A stretch of DNA of 64,000 nt from positions 20,529 to 84,528 of the forward strand of contig CAYGUA010000026.1 of NCBI GenBank assembly GCA_964353015.1, written 5' to 3'. Both the position numbers and the translations under genes were made by a program. The notes under the pieces are model-generated. The model searched no databases and had not been told where the DNA came from. It saw only the letters and a list, made by a program, of their open reading frames with translations. The stretch comes from JAMZMI01 sp964353015. Its GTDB lineage: Bacteria; Bacteroidota; Bacteroidia; Cytophagales; Cyclobacteriaceae. Shown piece by piece: positions 18,701 to 26,725 of the stretch (position 1 is the first letter of the stretch; each line of letters begins with the position of its first letter).

Positions 18701-20237
18701 ATTTGAGTTTGACATTTGGATCATCAATCTTTAACTCGCCATCAAAATACTTTGAAGCAAATTTCCCTTTTGCCTTAATGGATTTAAAGTTGTAACCATA
18801 AATCTCCGAATTAGTCAACTGTGCCTCTGTATAAAAATTCGCATTATCAATTGTCAATCCAGACCCCTTGATGAATCCATTGAAATTGATATTCTGAATC
18901 CATTCCCGCTGATCGAGAAAGGCTCCTGCATTGAAATTAGAAATTTTTAATCTTCCTGAATATTTAGCTGTTTCCCATCCCCTTGGAAACTTGAGATTCA
19001 AATCAGAAATTAGGCTGCCCCGTTTGGTAGAAATATTGGCTTTTGCTACAAAGTCAGTTGGAAATCCTGAAAATTGACCAGACATTTTTAATATCCCCAA
19101 ATCAAGAAAGCTTTGTGGAAGGTCATCAATAACTCCTATTAAATCTGTTGGTCTTAGCTGCCCACTATTCAAATCAAGATTGATAAAGGTCTCATCAATA
19201 TTTGGCAAACCAAAGAGATCCATTTCACCTGTCAGATAACTATTCTTGCTCAACCAAAATTTCATCTTTCTGATAGATAATCCTCCAATTTTTCCCTTTA
19301 TATCACCTGTGATTGTGATTGGCTTAAAATGATCAGACAAATCGGCGAAGAACTTAATATCATCAGGATGCACATAACTTCCTTCTAAATTGAGGTCTAG
19401 GGAAACACTGTCCATAAATGTTGAAAAATCATTTAAGCCTGTAAATTCAAGACCTATACTCTTTTTGATATGGGATTGGGACAGAATAATATCCAGATCA
19501 TCGAGTAAGATTCGCCTATTCGATAATTCAAATTTTGACTCTAAATCCTGAATAGTGAACCCTGAAATTTTATCAGTTCCAGAAAATTTCTCAATGGTTA
19601 CCGAGATAGTATCACCTACAAGACTAAAGTCCTGCATTTCACCTTTGGGGATTTCAAATTCAAAATGGGCAAAGTCTAATTTCCCAGCGTCTGCGGTAGT
19701 ACTTTGGTCATTTTTATAAGAGAAATTAAAATCATTTAGCAGGATTTGATCCAAAATTAGCTGTCCGCTCTTCCCTTTGGTCGATGATGTTTTATTCGAT
19801 TTAATTGATTTCAATGATTCAATAAACACCACCAAATTGATACTTAGTGAATCGTCGTATTTCCTAAGATTTAATTCCGCATTTTCAAGAGATATTTTAT
19901 TCAGATTGATTGTATTTCCTGATATCAAGTCAAATAAATCATAGTCCAATTGAAGATGCTTTGCTTTTAAAAGAACATTTTGATTATAATCCAATACTTC
20001 AAGATCGTCAATTTTAAGCAAGTCAAACCATGCGATTTTTATATAACCAATAGTCGTTTTTTGCTCTGTGTTCTGGTTGATCCGAGTAAGAATATTTTGA
20101 GTTACGTAATTTTGAAAAAGTGCCGTTTGCAGCAGCAAAATCAACCCCGTTATCACCAGAAATAAGGACACCAATATCCATAAGATAGCTTTTCTGAAGA
20201 TGGTTAGTATCGTTCCTATTGTTAACTTGCCCTCCAA
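15750..20237 (-). CDS. tamB: TamB-like translocation and assembly module protein
   Basis: Very large envelope protein of 1495 aa. One N-terminal membrane anchor (AILWILVSLFLVITGLILLL, about 17-36) is followed by about 1100 residues of repeating beta-strand segments, as in the lipid-transport grooves of the AsmA/TamB group. The C-terminal DUF490 region holds GEVAITEGAYNFTSSIMG, FTIQPGGTITWYGDPYKGVL and the LQLRLSYTFLDGRLQVSGG strand. It should sit in the periplasm, spanning toward the outer membrane, and help insert outer-membrane proteins or move lipids. The start is a TTG at 20237, 22 bases from the divergent tsaD. The tamB/tsaD pair is common in Bacteroidota. Confidence 0.92.
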   Translation of the reverse strand: MEGKLTIGTILTIFRKAILWILVSLFLVITGLILLLQTALFQNYVTQNILTRINQNTEQKTTIGYIKIAWFDLLKIDDLEVLDYNQNVLLKAKHLQLDYDLFDLISGNTINLNKISLENAELNLRKYDDSLSINLVVFIESLKSIKSNKTSSTKGKSGQLILDQILLNDFNFSYKNDQSTTADAGKLDFAHFEFEIPKGEMQDFSLVGDTISVTIEKFSGTDKISGFTIQDLESKFELSNRRILLDDLDIILSQSHIKKSIGLEFTGLNDFSTFMDSVSLDLNLEGSYVHPDDIKFFADLSDHFKPITITGDIKGKIGGLSIRKMKFWLSKNSYLTGEMDLFGLPNIDETFINLDLNSGQLRPTDLIGVIDDLPQSFLDLGILKMSGQFSGFPTDFVAKANISTKRGSLISDLNLKFPRGWETAKYSGRLKISNFNAGAFLDQREWIQNINFNGFIKGSGLTIDNANFYTEAQLTNSEIYGYNFKSIKAKGKFASKYFDGELKIDDPNVKLKSLGSLDFKAVPEKLKIQAEIDKIDFQALGLMDESLVLNTNINFDLLGLNIDSLNSHANISNLNLSYRNRNLRVDTIQFSTENIGTRRTILFEVPDVSGKIEGNFYYSQVIRDMKIIANELAGYFQVDNSDSLIFAQNDFDPYQLDFEINYGDVSRYFDFMNEEIFISEDGLIEGTYYQRKNAMLSVFASVDSLNYHGLAFSNNAFDINIIKDLDSLGIMAIANLYSEKQDWPKIPSSSNLNLEAIWQDKKLSANFNVDQPETNSQASINSELEFFDHKLVFKFLPSNIKILGDRWFFNKENAMIYDGEQLLVQSLDFTHDNQRILISGNYADSVQTHLQMNFENFELGNLNTIAPVKIGGILNGNFDADKEDINSSYHFLSDMKVSDLYVDGFLVGDLDGTTAWENANQRLIVNFDIVRESINTIDLSGYYSPNIDENQLDLELNFDKADLRLLAPLFEGMVSNLEGFANGQILISGNLTYPILNGMSTLTDGRLKYDYLGVTYLFEGDVAFDNEAIGFKNFSLTDRDLNSASVSGKIYHESFRNIRPEINISTKKFQFLNTTASSEELYYGTANASGSIDILGSTDDLIVNANVKSEKGTKIYIPLQDDNTVEQKDYISFVDLSDTTRAFNIDEVVKNAITGVRLNFDMELTSDAYIELIFDLRAGDIIRGSAAGNLNLVLDTNGEFELFGEVAITEGAYNFTSSIMGRTVMSKEFTIQPGGTITWYGDPYKGVLKLNAVYRQLASLSDYRQTTIDGAPTRIPILVILSLSGEMLSPNIGFQIQIEDTQSLASQDDLADIKRINDDEQDLKRQVFSLLMLRKFSPTGGIAMGSGDFSSISEFLTNQLSYYASQFNENLEVDLDLAGLDQNAFNTLQLRLSYTFLDGRLQVSGGGGFNQTTTNPEDGSSFIGDWTVRYLLTSDGRLRIKAFSQADQVAGTQQRETGVSLQLIKSFDDFKELVPKAREKAIRDRENAAANNPVN

Positions 20238-20259
20238 ATGCTGTGAAATTTAGGAAGTA

Positions 20260-21264
20260 ATGAGTGAAATAATTCTGGGTATTGAGTCATCTTGTGATGA
20301 GACTGCCGCTGCGATATGCAAAGATGGAGAAATAATAAGTAATAATATTGCTACTCAATCCATTCATGAAAAGTTTGGTGGAGTAGTGCCTGAATTAGCT
20401 TCCAGAGCTCATCAAAAAAACATCATTCCCATCCTCAACGAATGTCTGAGCGAAAACGATATTTCGATTAGCGATATTAATGCAATTGCCTACACTCAAG
20501 GACCTGGACTCCTTGGGGCCTTGTTAGTTGGTAGTTCATTTGCTAAAGGATTGGCCGCAGCACTTGACGTGCCTGTTATTCCTGTTAATCATATGCAAGC
20601 TCATGTGCTCGCTCATTTTATTGATAACCCAAAGCCGACATTCCCATTTTTATGTCTAACCATAAGCGGTGGTCATACTCAAATAGTGAAAGTTTCAAGT
20701 TATCACGAAATGCAAGTCATCGGCACAACGATAGATGATGCCGTGGGTGAAGCATTTGACAAGTGTGCAAAGCTTATGGATCTCGGCTATCCTGGAGGTC
20801 CTAAAGTAGATCAACTAGCCAAAATTGGCGATCCTGATAAGTTTACATTCCCTCTTAGCAATATTCCTGAGCTAGATTATTCATTTTCAGGCATTAAAAC
20901 TGCCTTTTTATATTTCATCAGGGATCAATCCCGAAATAACACAGATTTTTTGAAGGAAAACTTAAATGATCTTGCCGCAAGTCTTCAAAAAACTTTGATT
21001 GACATGCTTTTTATTAAATTAAAAAAAGCAGCTAAACTGACTAAAATTAATCAGATAGCAATAGCAGGAGGCGTTTCGGCCAATTCAGGAATTCGATCCA
21101 GATTATCTGATGAAGCTGAAAAAATGAACTGGAAAGTATTCATTCCAAAGTTTGAATATTGTACAGACAATGCTGCCATGATTGCCATGACAGGGTATTT
21201 TAAGTTCAAAGATCAAATATTCGGAGATTTAAAAGACAGTCCATTACCAAGAATGGCGTTTTAA
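20260..21264 (+). CDS. tsaD: tRNA N6-adenosine threonylcarbamoyltransferase TsaD
   Basis: Transfers the threonylcarbamoyl group to A37 of tRNAs that read ANN codons. The 334-aa chain has the ASKHA-fold start ILGIESSCDETAAAIC, the metal-binding HMQAH in VNHMQAHVLAHF (about 107-116), LTISGGHTQIV, and the C-terminal IAIAGGVSANSGIR and DNAAMIA motifs. It works with TsaB, TsaC and TsaE, none of which is in this window. First gene of a plus-strand run with smpB and others. Confidence 0.97.
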   Translation: MSEIILGIESSCDETAAAICKDGEIISNNIATQSIHEKFGGVVPELASRAHQKNIIPILNECLSENDISISDINAIAYTQGPGLLGALLVGSSFAKGLAAALDVPVIPVNHMQAHVLAHFIDNPKPTFPFLCLTISGGHTQIVKVSSYHEMQVIGTTIDDAVGEAFDKCAKLMDLGYPGGPKVDQLAKIGDPDKFTFPLSNIPELDYSFSGIKTAFLYFIRDQSRNNTDFLKENLNDLAASLQKTLIDMLFIKLKKAAKLTKINQIAIAGGVSANSGIRSRLSDEAEKMNWKVFIPKFEYCTDNAAMIAMTGYFKFKDQIFGDLKDSPLPRMAF

Positions 21265-21322
21265 TCTGACATCATTTAAGTTATGAATAGTTCTTGGTAA
21301 TTTTAAGTTAAGCTATTAAACC

Positions 21323-21787
21323 ATGAGTACATCCAGATTTTCAAATAACATCCAAATCAAAAATCGCAAAGCTTCGTATGAATTTGCATTCATTGAAAAA
21401 TTTGAAGCTGGGATGGTTCTAAAAGGCTCGGAAATCAAATCTATCCGAGAAGGAAAAGCGAGCATCACTGAAGCTTACTGCTTTGTTGGTAAGGATGAGT
21501 TATTCATAAAAGGGATGAATATTTCACCATATTCTGAAAGTTCGTTCAATGTGCCTGATCCGGTGCGAGAAAGAAAATTGCTACTTAAAAAACGAGAAAT
21601 TGAAAAACTAAGAGCGAAGACCGAAGAAAAGGGTCTTACGATAGTGCCAGTTCGGATATTTATCAACTCCAGAGGTCTGGCTAAATTAGAAATTGCACTT
21701 GCTCAAGGTAAAAAAATCTATGACAAACGGGACAGCATCAAGAAAAAAGATCAGGACAGAGAGTTAAAAAGAATGACGATGATATGA
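21323..21787 (+). CDS. smpB: SsrA-binding protein SmpB
   Basis: tmRNA partner for rescue of stalled ribosomes, 154 aa. Visible motifs: IKNRKASYEFAFIEKFEAGM, LKGSEIKSIREGKASITEAY, GLTIVPVRIFINSRG and the basic C-terminal tail KKIYDKRDSIKKKDQDRE that follows tmRNA into the ribosome. The stop overlaps the HNH gene start (ATGA, 4 bases), so the two are translationally coupled. The tmRNA gene itself is not in the window. Confidence 0.97.
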   Translation: MSTSRFSNNIQIKNRKASYEFAFIEKFEAGMVLKGSEIKSIREGKASITEAYCFVGKDELFIKGMNISPYSESSFNVPDPVRERKLLLKKREIEKLRAKTEEKGLTIVPVRIFINSRGLAKLEIALAQGKKIYDKRDSIKKKDQDRELKRMTMI

Positions 21788-22290
21788 ACACTGTTTTAGT
21801 CATAAATCAGGATTATTCACCCATTTCAATATGTACAGTTGAGAGGGCGTTTCTTCTGATTTTTATGAATAAAGCAGATCTGATGGCCGAAGATGACGCT
21901 AAAAAACTGAGATCAATATCAACTAATTTCCCTTATCCTTCTGTAATCAAAATAAAAAAATACATCAACGTTCCTTTCAGAGGGGTTATTCTAACTCGAC
22001 ACAATATTTTCAAACGTGATAATCACAAATGCCAATACTGTGGATCTGAAAAAGATTTAACATTAGATCACCTTCAGCCAAGATCCAAAGGAGGTAAATC
22101 AACCTGGAATAATTTAGTTACAGCTTGCAAACCATGCAACATCCTAAAAGGAGATCAGATGCCTGAATCAATTGGCATGATCCTCCGAAAAAAACCTACC
22201 AAGCCGTCCTACATTTCCTTCATTAAAAACAGCACCAAGCAACTGCGCGAAGACTGGAAACCCTTCCTTGAAAGAAAAGCGACTTTATGA
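21784..22290 (+). CDS. HNH endonuclease
   Basis: Protein of 168 aa of the HNH family common in Bacteroidota. CQYCG, then LTLDHLQPRSKGG, then WNNLVTACKPCNILKGDQ form the zinc knuckles (CxxC ... CxxC) and the His-Asn catalytic core. The N-terminal part, VLVINQDYSPISICTVERA, is conserved in this family. It overlaps smpB by 4 bases and the aldehyde dehydrogenase by 4 bases, so all three share one transcript. The function is unknown; the tight coupling to smpB argues against a selfish element. Confidence 0.9.
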   Translation: MNTVLVINQDYSPISICTVERAFLLIFMNKADLMAEDDAKKLRSISTNFPYPSVIKIKKYINVPFRGVILTRHNIFKRDNHKCQYCGSEKDLTLDHLQPRSKGGKSTWNNLVTACKPCNILKGDQMPESIGMILRKKPTKPSYISFIKNSTKQLREDWKPFLERKATL

Positions 22291-23660
22291 AAAATTCATT
22301 CGATACAATAAATCCAACTACAGAAAAAATCATTCAGTCCTATCTATTCTATTCTGATAATCAAATCAAAGAAATAATAGATGATACATTCAAAGCTCAA
22401 GAAACATGGCGAAAATTAGATATTGATTTTCGATCCAAATGCTTCAATCATTTGGCAAAAATGATGACCGAACAAAAACATTCGTTAGCTGAACTCATTA
22501 CAATGGAAATGGGAAAACCGATTCGGGAAGGTGTAAGAGAAATTGAAAAATGTGTTTGGGTCTGTCAGCATTATGCAGAAACTTCTGAGGCCTATTTAAA
22601 ACCTGAAAACATTCAATCTGATGCCGTACATAGCGAAGTAGTATTTAATCCACTTGGAGTAATTTTAGCAGTCATGCCATGGAATTTACCATTTTGGCAA
22701 GTTTTTAGATTTGCAGCTCCTACCATGATGGCTGGTAATTGTTGTTTATTGAAACATGCCCCAAATACTACAGCTTGTGGTCTAGCTATCGAAAGATTAT
22801 TCACTGAAGCAGGCTTTCCACAAAATTCATTTCGTACCATTATCGCAGATATTCCACAATTGGAATCGATTGTCGCCAATAAAAAAATCGCTGCAGTTAC
22901 ATTGACAGGCTCGACTAATGCTGGAAAATCTTTGGCTCAATTATCTGGAAAATATTTAAAAAAAATCGTGTTAGAATTAGGAGGCAATGACCCCTATCTC
23001 ATACTTGATGATGCTGACCTTGATCTAGCTGTTGAAAAATGCATAACAAGTAGATTACTTAATGCGGGTCAAGTTTGCATTGCAGCTAAACGGATAATAG
23101 TCACCCATAATAATCTTCAAGAATTCAATTTCAAATTGATTGAAAAACTTAAAACAAAAAAAGTTGGAAATCCATTGGATGAAGATTCGAATATTGGTCC
23201 ATTAGCAAGACTAGATTTGAAATCGCAACTCGAAACTCAAGTTGCGGACTCAATAAATAAAGGAGCTCAACTGGCATTTCGTTCAGATATTCCCAAAGGA
23301 GATGGCTATTATTTTCCAATCACAGTTCTCACACATGTGCAGCCAAATACGCCTGCATACAATGATGAGTTATTTGGACCTGTATTCTCAATCATCGAGG
23401 CAAAAGATGAAGCAGATGCAATTTCAATCGCCAATAACACCAATTTCGGTCTTGGCTCTGCTATATTCAGCAGGAATACAGCAAAGGCATTACAAATTGC
23501 TAGAAATGAATTATCAGCCGGGTGTTGTTTTATCAATGATTTTGTAAAGTCAGACCCAAGATTACCATTTGGTGGTATCAAGGAAAGTGGATATGGCAGA
23601 GAGTTAGCTGCCTATGGCATAAAAGAATTTGTAAATATTAAAACCATATATCAACAATAA
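22287..23660 (+). CDS. NAD(P)-dependent succinate-semialdehyde dehydrogenase family protein
   Basis: Aldehyde dehydrogenase of 457 aa. Catalytic Glu lies in VLELGGNDPYLI (about 228-240) and the nucleophile Cys in NAGQVCIAAKR (about 253-263). VMPWNLPFWQVFRFAAPTM is the NAD-binding entry and PFGGIKESGYGRELA the C-terminal motif. The short form and the Trp-Val-Cys-Gln-His-Tyr-Ala stretch (about 90) fit the succinate-semialdehyde dehydrogenase (GabD/YneI) branch. Substrate is assigned by family only. It overlaps the HNH gene by 4 bases. Confidence 0.88.
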   Translation: MKNSFDTINPTTEKIIQSYLFYSDNQIKEIIDDTFKAQETWRKLDIDFRSKCFNHLAKMMTEQKHSLAELITMEMGKPIREGVREIEKCVWVCQHYAETSEAYLKPENIQSDAVHSEVVFNPLGVILAVMPWNLPFWQVFRFAAPTMMAGNCCLLKHAPNTTACGLAIERLFTEAGFPQNSFRTIIADIPQLESIVANKKIAAVTLTGSTNAGKSLAQLSGKYLKKIVLELGGNDPYLILDDADLDLAVEKCITSRLLNAGQVCIAAKRIIVTHNNLQEFNFKLIEKLKTKKVGNPLDEDSNIGPLARLDLKSQLETQVADSINKGAQLAFRSDIPKGDGYYFPITVLTHVQPNTPAYNDELFGPVFSIIEAKDEADAISIANNTNFGLGSAIFSRNTAKALQIARNELSAGCCFINDFVKSDPRLPFGGIKESGYGRELAAYGIKEFVNIKTIYQQ

Positions 23661-23661
23661 T

Positions 23662-24072
23662 ATGATGAACAAAATAGCACTTACACAAAATTTAGCATTA
23701 ATAATTCTCTTCATATCATCTTGTCAACCACAACAGGAAAACCAACAAGAAAAAACATTAGAAGAAAAAAAAGAATTGCTTTCTCAAAAACTCACCAAGT
23801 TTCAGGAAGAAATTGATATGCAAATCCACGAACTAAAAAAACAATCTGAAAAAGCAGGAAAAACATCTAAGGAAAGCATTAATGAAGCCATCACTAGCTT
23901 AGAGAAGGAAAAGAAAAATGCGCTAAAGTCTACGGAAAAACTGAAAAAGGCAACTGCCAATAATATTGATGAGGTGCAAAAAGAGGTAGAAAATGTTTTA
24001 GACGATTTAAAAAAGAATCTGAAAAAAGCAGGTGACAATTTTCAAAAATGGCTCCAAGAACAAAGCAAATAA
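23662..24072 (+). CDS. coiled-coil lipoprotein, hypothetical
   Basis: Protein of 136 aa. A lipobox signal (LALIILFISSC, Cys near residue 26) is followed by a very charged, Lys/Glu-rich helix with heptad spacing along most of the mature part (about 40-130). It resembles apolipoprotein-like helical repeats in low-complexity character only. It starts one base after the aldehyde dehydrogenase stop. Function is unknown. A hairpin terminator follows at 24097-24123. Confidence 0.72.
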   Translation: MMNKIALTQNLALIILFISSCQPQQENQQEKTLEEKKELLSQKLTKFQEEIDMQIHELKKQSEKAGKTSKESINEAITSLEKEKKNALKSTEKLKKATANNIDEVQKEVENVLDDLKKNLKKAGDNFQKWLQEQSK

Positions 24073-24096
24073 GCCAATCAACTAAAGATCAAAAAA

Positions 24097-24123
24097 AAAC
24101 CTATACCGAATGGTATAGGTTTT
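24097..24123. terminator. bidirectional terminator between convergent genes
   Basis: Perfect stem AAACCTATACC / GGTATAGGTTT with loop GAAT. An A run precedes it, giving a T run on the minus strand. It sits between the convergent coiled-coil lipoprotein and exbD genes. Confidence 0.85.
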
Positions 24124-24145
24124 ACAACTAAATACAAGTCAGTTC

Positions 24146-24604
24146 TTAATTAAATACTTTATTCGAACTATAAAGCACACGTCTTGCGTTAGCTTCTCTC
24201 AATTCCTGCTGAACATCTGAAACGATACCAAATTTTACATCAATATCAACTTTCATTGACATAGTGATTTGATCTCTTTCAACTTCCGACAGTTTATCCT
24301 TTTCAATATTCACAAATTGGATGATATCTTCCACGTCTACAAACACATCATTGGTTTGAATTTTAGGTTCATCCCCATAAATGGCCGTGTTTTTAGGCTC
24401 ACCAAGATATATGTAGCTCACCAAAGACTTTCTCGCAATTTTAGTAAGCTGAGAAGCCTTAGGAAGCTGCTGCTTCACCATGATGTCTGTTTCTCTCATC
24501 ACAGTTGTTACCATGAAGAAAAACAAAAGCATGAAGATAATATCTGGCAATGCCGCAGTAGGGATCTCTTGTGATGTTCCTGTACTCTTTTTAAACTTTG
24601 ACAT
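24146..24604 (-). CDS. exbD: ExbD/TolR family biopolymer transport protein
   Basis: Protein of 152 aa with a short cytoplasmic tail, one membrane helix (AALPDIIFMLLFFFMVTTVM, about 17-36) that contains the proton-coupling Asp, and a periplasmic domain. It forms the inner-membrane motor with ExbB and the neighbouring ExbD, powering TonB-dependent transport. Last gene of the exbB-101aa-exbD-exbD operon, 11 bases after the preceding gene. The periplasmic ends of the two ExbD copies differ, so they are not simple recent duplicates. Confidence 0.93.
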   Translation of the reverse strand: MSKFKKSTGTSQEIPTAALPDIIFMLLFFFMVTTVMRETDIMVKQQLPKASQLTKIARKSLVSYIYLGEPKNTAIYGDEPKIQTNDVFVDVEDIIQFVNIEKDKLSEVERDQITMSMKVDIDVKFGIVSDVQQELREANARRVLYSSNKVFN

Positions 24605-24615
24605 AATTCCTAATA

Positions 24616-25248
24616 TTAATCTGGTTCAGCAATAGAAATCGCCCTTGGTATTCCCTGGCGACCCTTTTCGTACATACTCTTTTGAATATCATCATCGCGA
24701 TCTAAAGCAAGCCATTCTTCAACAGTAATCCCAACACGCTCAGCATATATTTCATTGTAAGCCGTATTGATTGCGTCCAACACTTGAATGTAAAGGTCAT
24801 AACTAGTCCCTCTATTGGCTTTAAATGATACCACGCATTCAGTTGGGTCATCAGAAGAATCCAACCTCTTCCCCATCGTATTTACATACGACTTCATGGA
24901 AGCAGGAAAACTTGTATAAATCTCAATTCCTTCCTCACCCGGTTTTCCGAAGTTTAGAATGAATTTTTTCACATCCTCTTTCAAATCTGAGATAGGTGCT
25001 GTGTAAGGTTCATCTTCAACAAGCAAATTATCATTAGAGTTGGCAAGGATCTTAAAAATGTTCTTATCATTTTTAGTAATCTCCGGAGGTGGCTCATTAG
25101 GGTCAACCTTTGGAGGTAATAGCATCATGATTCCTTTGTCGTTGGCAATTGTAGTTGTCACCAAAAAGAATATTAGAAGCAAAAATGCTATATCCGCCAT
25201 TGACCCTGAGTTCACCTCAGGAATATCCCTTTTTTTACCTCTAGGCAT
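24616..25248 (-). CDS. exbD: ExbD/TolR family biopolymer transport protein, long form
   Basis: Protein of 210 aa, longer than the usual 140 or so. The membrane helix MADIAFLLLIFFLVTTTIA (about 17-35) carries the conserved Asp. The periplasmic domain has extra sequence in its second half, including an acidic segment and DAINTAYNEIYAERVGITVE. Its start shares a base with the stop of the upstream 101-aa gene (TAATG type overlap at 25248), so it is translationally coupled. Confidence 0.92.
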   Translation of the reverse strand: MPRGKKRDIPEVNSGSMADIAFLLLIFFLVTTTIANDKGIMMLLPPKVDPNEPPPEITKNDKNIFKILANSNDNLLVEDEPYTAPISDLKEDVKKFILNFGKPGEEGIEIYTSFPASMKSYVNTMGKRLDSSDDPTECVVSFKANRGTSYDLYIQVLDAINTAYNEIYAERVGITVEEWLALDRDDDIQKSMYEKGRQGIPRAISIAEPD

Positions 25249-25553
25249 TATTTAATCATTTTTGAGATTTCTGTATAAACGATACCTGCGAGTGCCAGGA
25301 ATAAAAAGATGTACATCGAAATAATTCCAGCGCCCACCATTTTGGCTGTACCTTCAGATGCAGTAGCTGATTCGCTATCCGCCATCAAGTATCCAATCAA
25401 GAAAACTACAAGCACAAAAGCTAATCCAATACCTGATTTAACAAGTGATTGAGGGTCGCCAAATGATTGTACGATTGGTATCACAATAGCCGCTACTGTG
25501 CACAAGGCAATCAGTAAATAGCTAGCAAATAATCCTATATCTATAATATCCAT
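25248..25553 (-). CDS. small membrane protein in exb operon, hypothetical
   Basis: Protein of 101 aa with three predicted membrane helices: LFASYLLIALCTVAAIVIPI, GIGLAFVLVVFLIGYLM and AGIISMYIFLFLALAGIVY. It sits between exbB and exbD in the same operon, 19 bases after exbB. Proteins like it are found at this place in other Bacteroidota exb operons. It may be an accessory part of the proton channel; this is inference from position. Confidence 0.8.
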   Translation of the reverse strand: MDIIDIGLFASYLLIALCTVAAIVIPIVQSFGDPQSLVKSGIGLAFVLVVFLIGYLMADSESATASEGTAKMVGAGIISMYIFLFLALAGIVYTEISKMIK

Positions 25554-25572
25554 ATTTAATTCTGGTTTATAG

Positions 25573-26403
25573 TTATTTAGAAAGGTTATGCTTCACCAAA
25601 ATATCAACAACAGAAATTGAAGCATCTTCCATGCTGTTTACAAGTCCGTCAATTTTGGAAATTAGGTAGTTATAGAATAACTGAAGAATTACAGCTACGA
25701 TCAAACCAGCAACAGTAGTCAATAGGGCAACTTTGATACCATCAGCAACCAATGAAGGTGAAACGTCACCTGCAGCAGCAATTGCATCAAAAGCATCAAT
25801 CATACCGATTACAGTACCCATGAAACCAAGCATTGGAGCAAGAGAAATAAACAATGATATCCAAACCATTCCTTTTTCCAACTTACCCATTTCAACTGAT
25901 CCATAAGCAATGATTGATTTCTCAACCATTTCAATACCTTCTGACATTCTCATCATACCTTGAACGAAAATGGAAGCAACTGGACCTCTTGTGTTTCTAC
26001 AAACTTCTTTAGCAGCTTCTATACCACCGCTTGAAAGAGCACTTTCAACATTTGCTAATAACTTTTTAACGTTTGTTGTAGCCAGGTTAAGATGAATGAT
26101 TCTTTCGATTGCAACAGCAAGACCTAAAATCAAACATACTAGCACGATACCCATGAAAGAAGGCCCACCATCGATAAATTGTTTTTTAACTACTTGGTGA
26201 AAACTTCGCTCGGCCGCCTCTTCTTCTTCGATAGGGGCTGCAGGAGCAACTTCTTCAACAACTTGTTCTGTTTCAGCCACAGTGGTGGAATCCTCTGCAA
26301 CAACTGATGTGTCTGCAGCCATTTCTGCATCCTGAGCGTATGTATTCACTGAAGAGAATGTGAACACACCGGCAATCATCAAAAGAGTAAATAACTTTTT
26401 CAT
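25573..26403 (-). CDS. exbB: MotA/TolQ/ExbB proton channel protein with N-terminal extension
   Basis: Inner-membrane proton channel subunit of 276 aa from the ATG at 26403. It begins with a signal-like segment (MKKLFTLLMIAGVFTFSSVN, likely cleavage after TYAQ) and an acidic Ala/Glu/Val-rich spacer (about 24-65). The channel domain follows: FMGIVLVCLILGLAVAIERI, then APMLGFMGTVIGMIDAF and LLTTVAGLIVAVILQLFYNY, the two helices with the conserved Thr/Gly and Thr residues. First gene of a four-gene motor operon. The extended periplasmic N-terminus is seen in other ExbB-like proteins, where it may contact outer partners. Confidence 0.92.
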   Translation of the reverse strand: MKKLFTLLMIAGVFTFSSVNTYAQDAEMAADTSVVAEDSTTVAETEQVVEEVAPAAPIEEEEAAERSFHQVVKKQFIDGGPSFMGIVLVCLILGLAVAIERIIHLNLATTNVKKLLANVESALSSGGIEAAKEVCRNTRGPVASIFVQGMMRMSEGIEMVEKSIIAYGSVEMGKLEKGMVWISLFISLAPMLGFMGTVIGMIDAFDAIAAAGDVSPSLVADGIKVALLTTVAGLIVAVILQLFYNYLISKIDGLVNSMEDASISVVDILVKHNLSK

Positions 26404-26564
26404 AATCTGTTTTTGGTAGTCTTCGGTTAAGTTTTGTTTTTTGTTCGTAAATATATAATAATTCAAATTAACAGGTAGATAAGAGCAGCCCTCTATATTA
26501 AGTTAGATTTTTCTCAGCACCAAACCTTTTTTTTTATAATTTCAATTATTCTTTCCTTTAAGCG

Positions 26565-26652
26565 CGGAGAGAGAGGGATTCGAACCCTCGATACCCTTTA
26601 GAGGTATACACACTTTCCAGGCGTGCGCCTTCAACCACTCGGCCATCTCTCC
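26565..26652 (-). tRNA. tRNA-Ser (anticodon GGA)
   Basis: Minus-strand tRNA starting GGAGAGATGGCCGAGTGG, with acceptor GGAGAGA pairing TCTCTCC (26566-26572), a long variable arm typical of class II tRNAs, T-loop GGTTCGAATCC, and anticodon GGA at 26618-26616. The discriminator is G. CCA is not encoded. It sits between the asparaginase and exbB genes. Confidence 0.97.
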
Positions 26653-26725
26653 ATATTCCCCCCTCACTTTTTGAGCAGGGCGACAAATAAATCATAAAAA
26701 ATAAGCTTATCCAAATTTACTTGAT

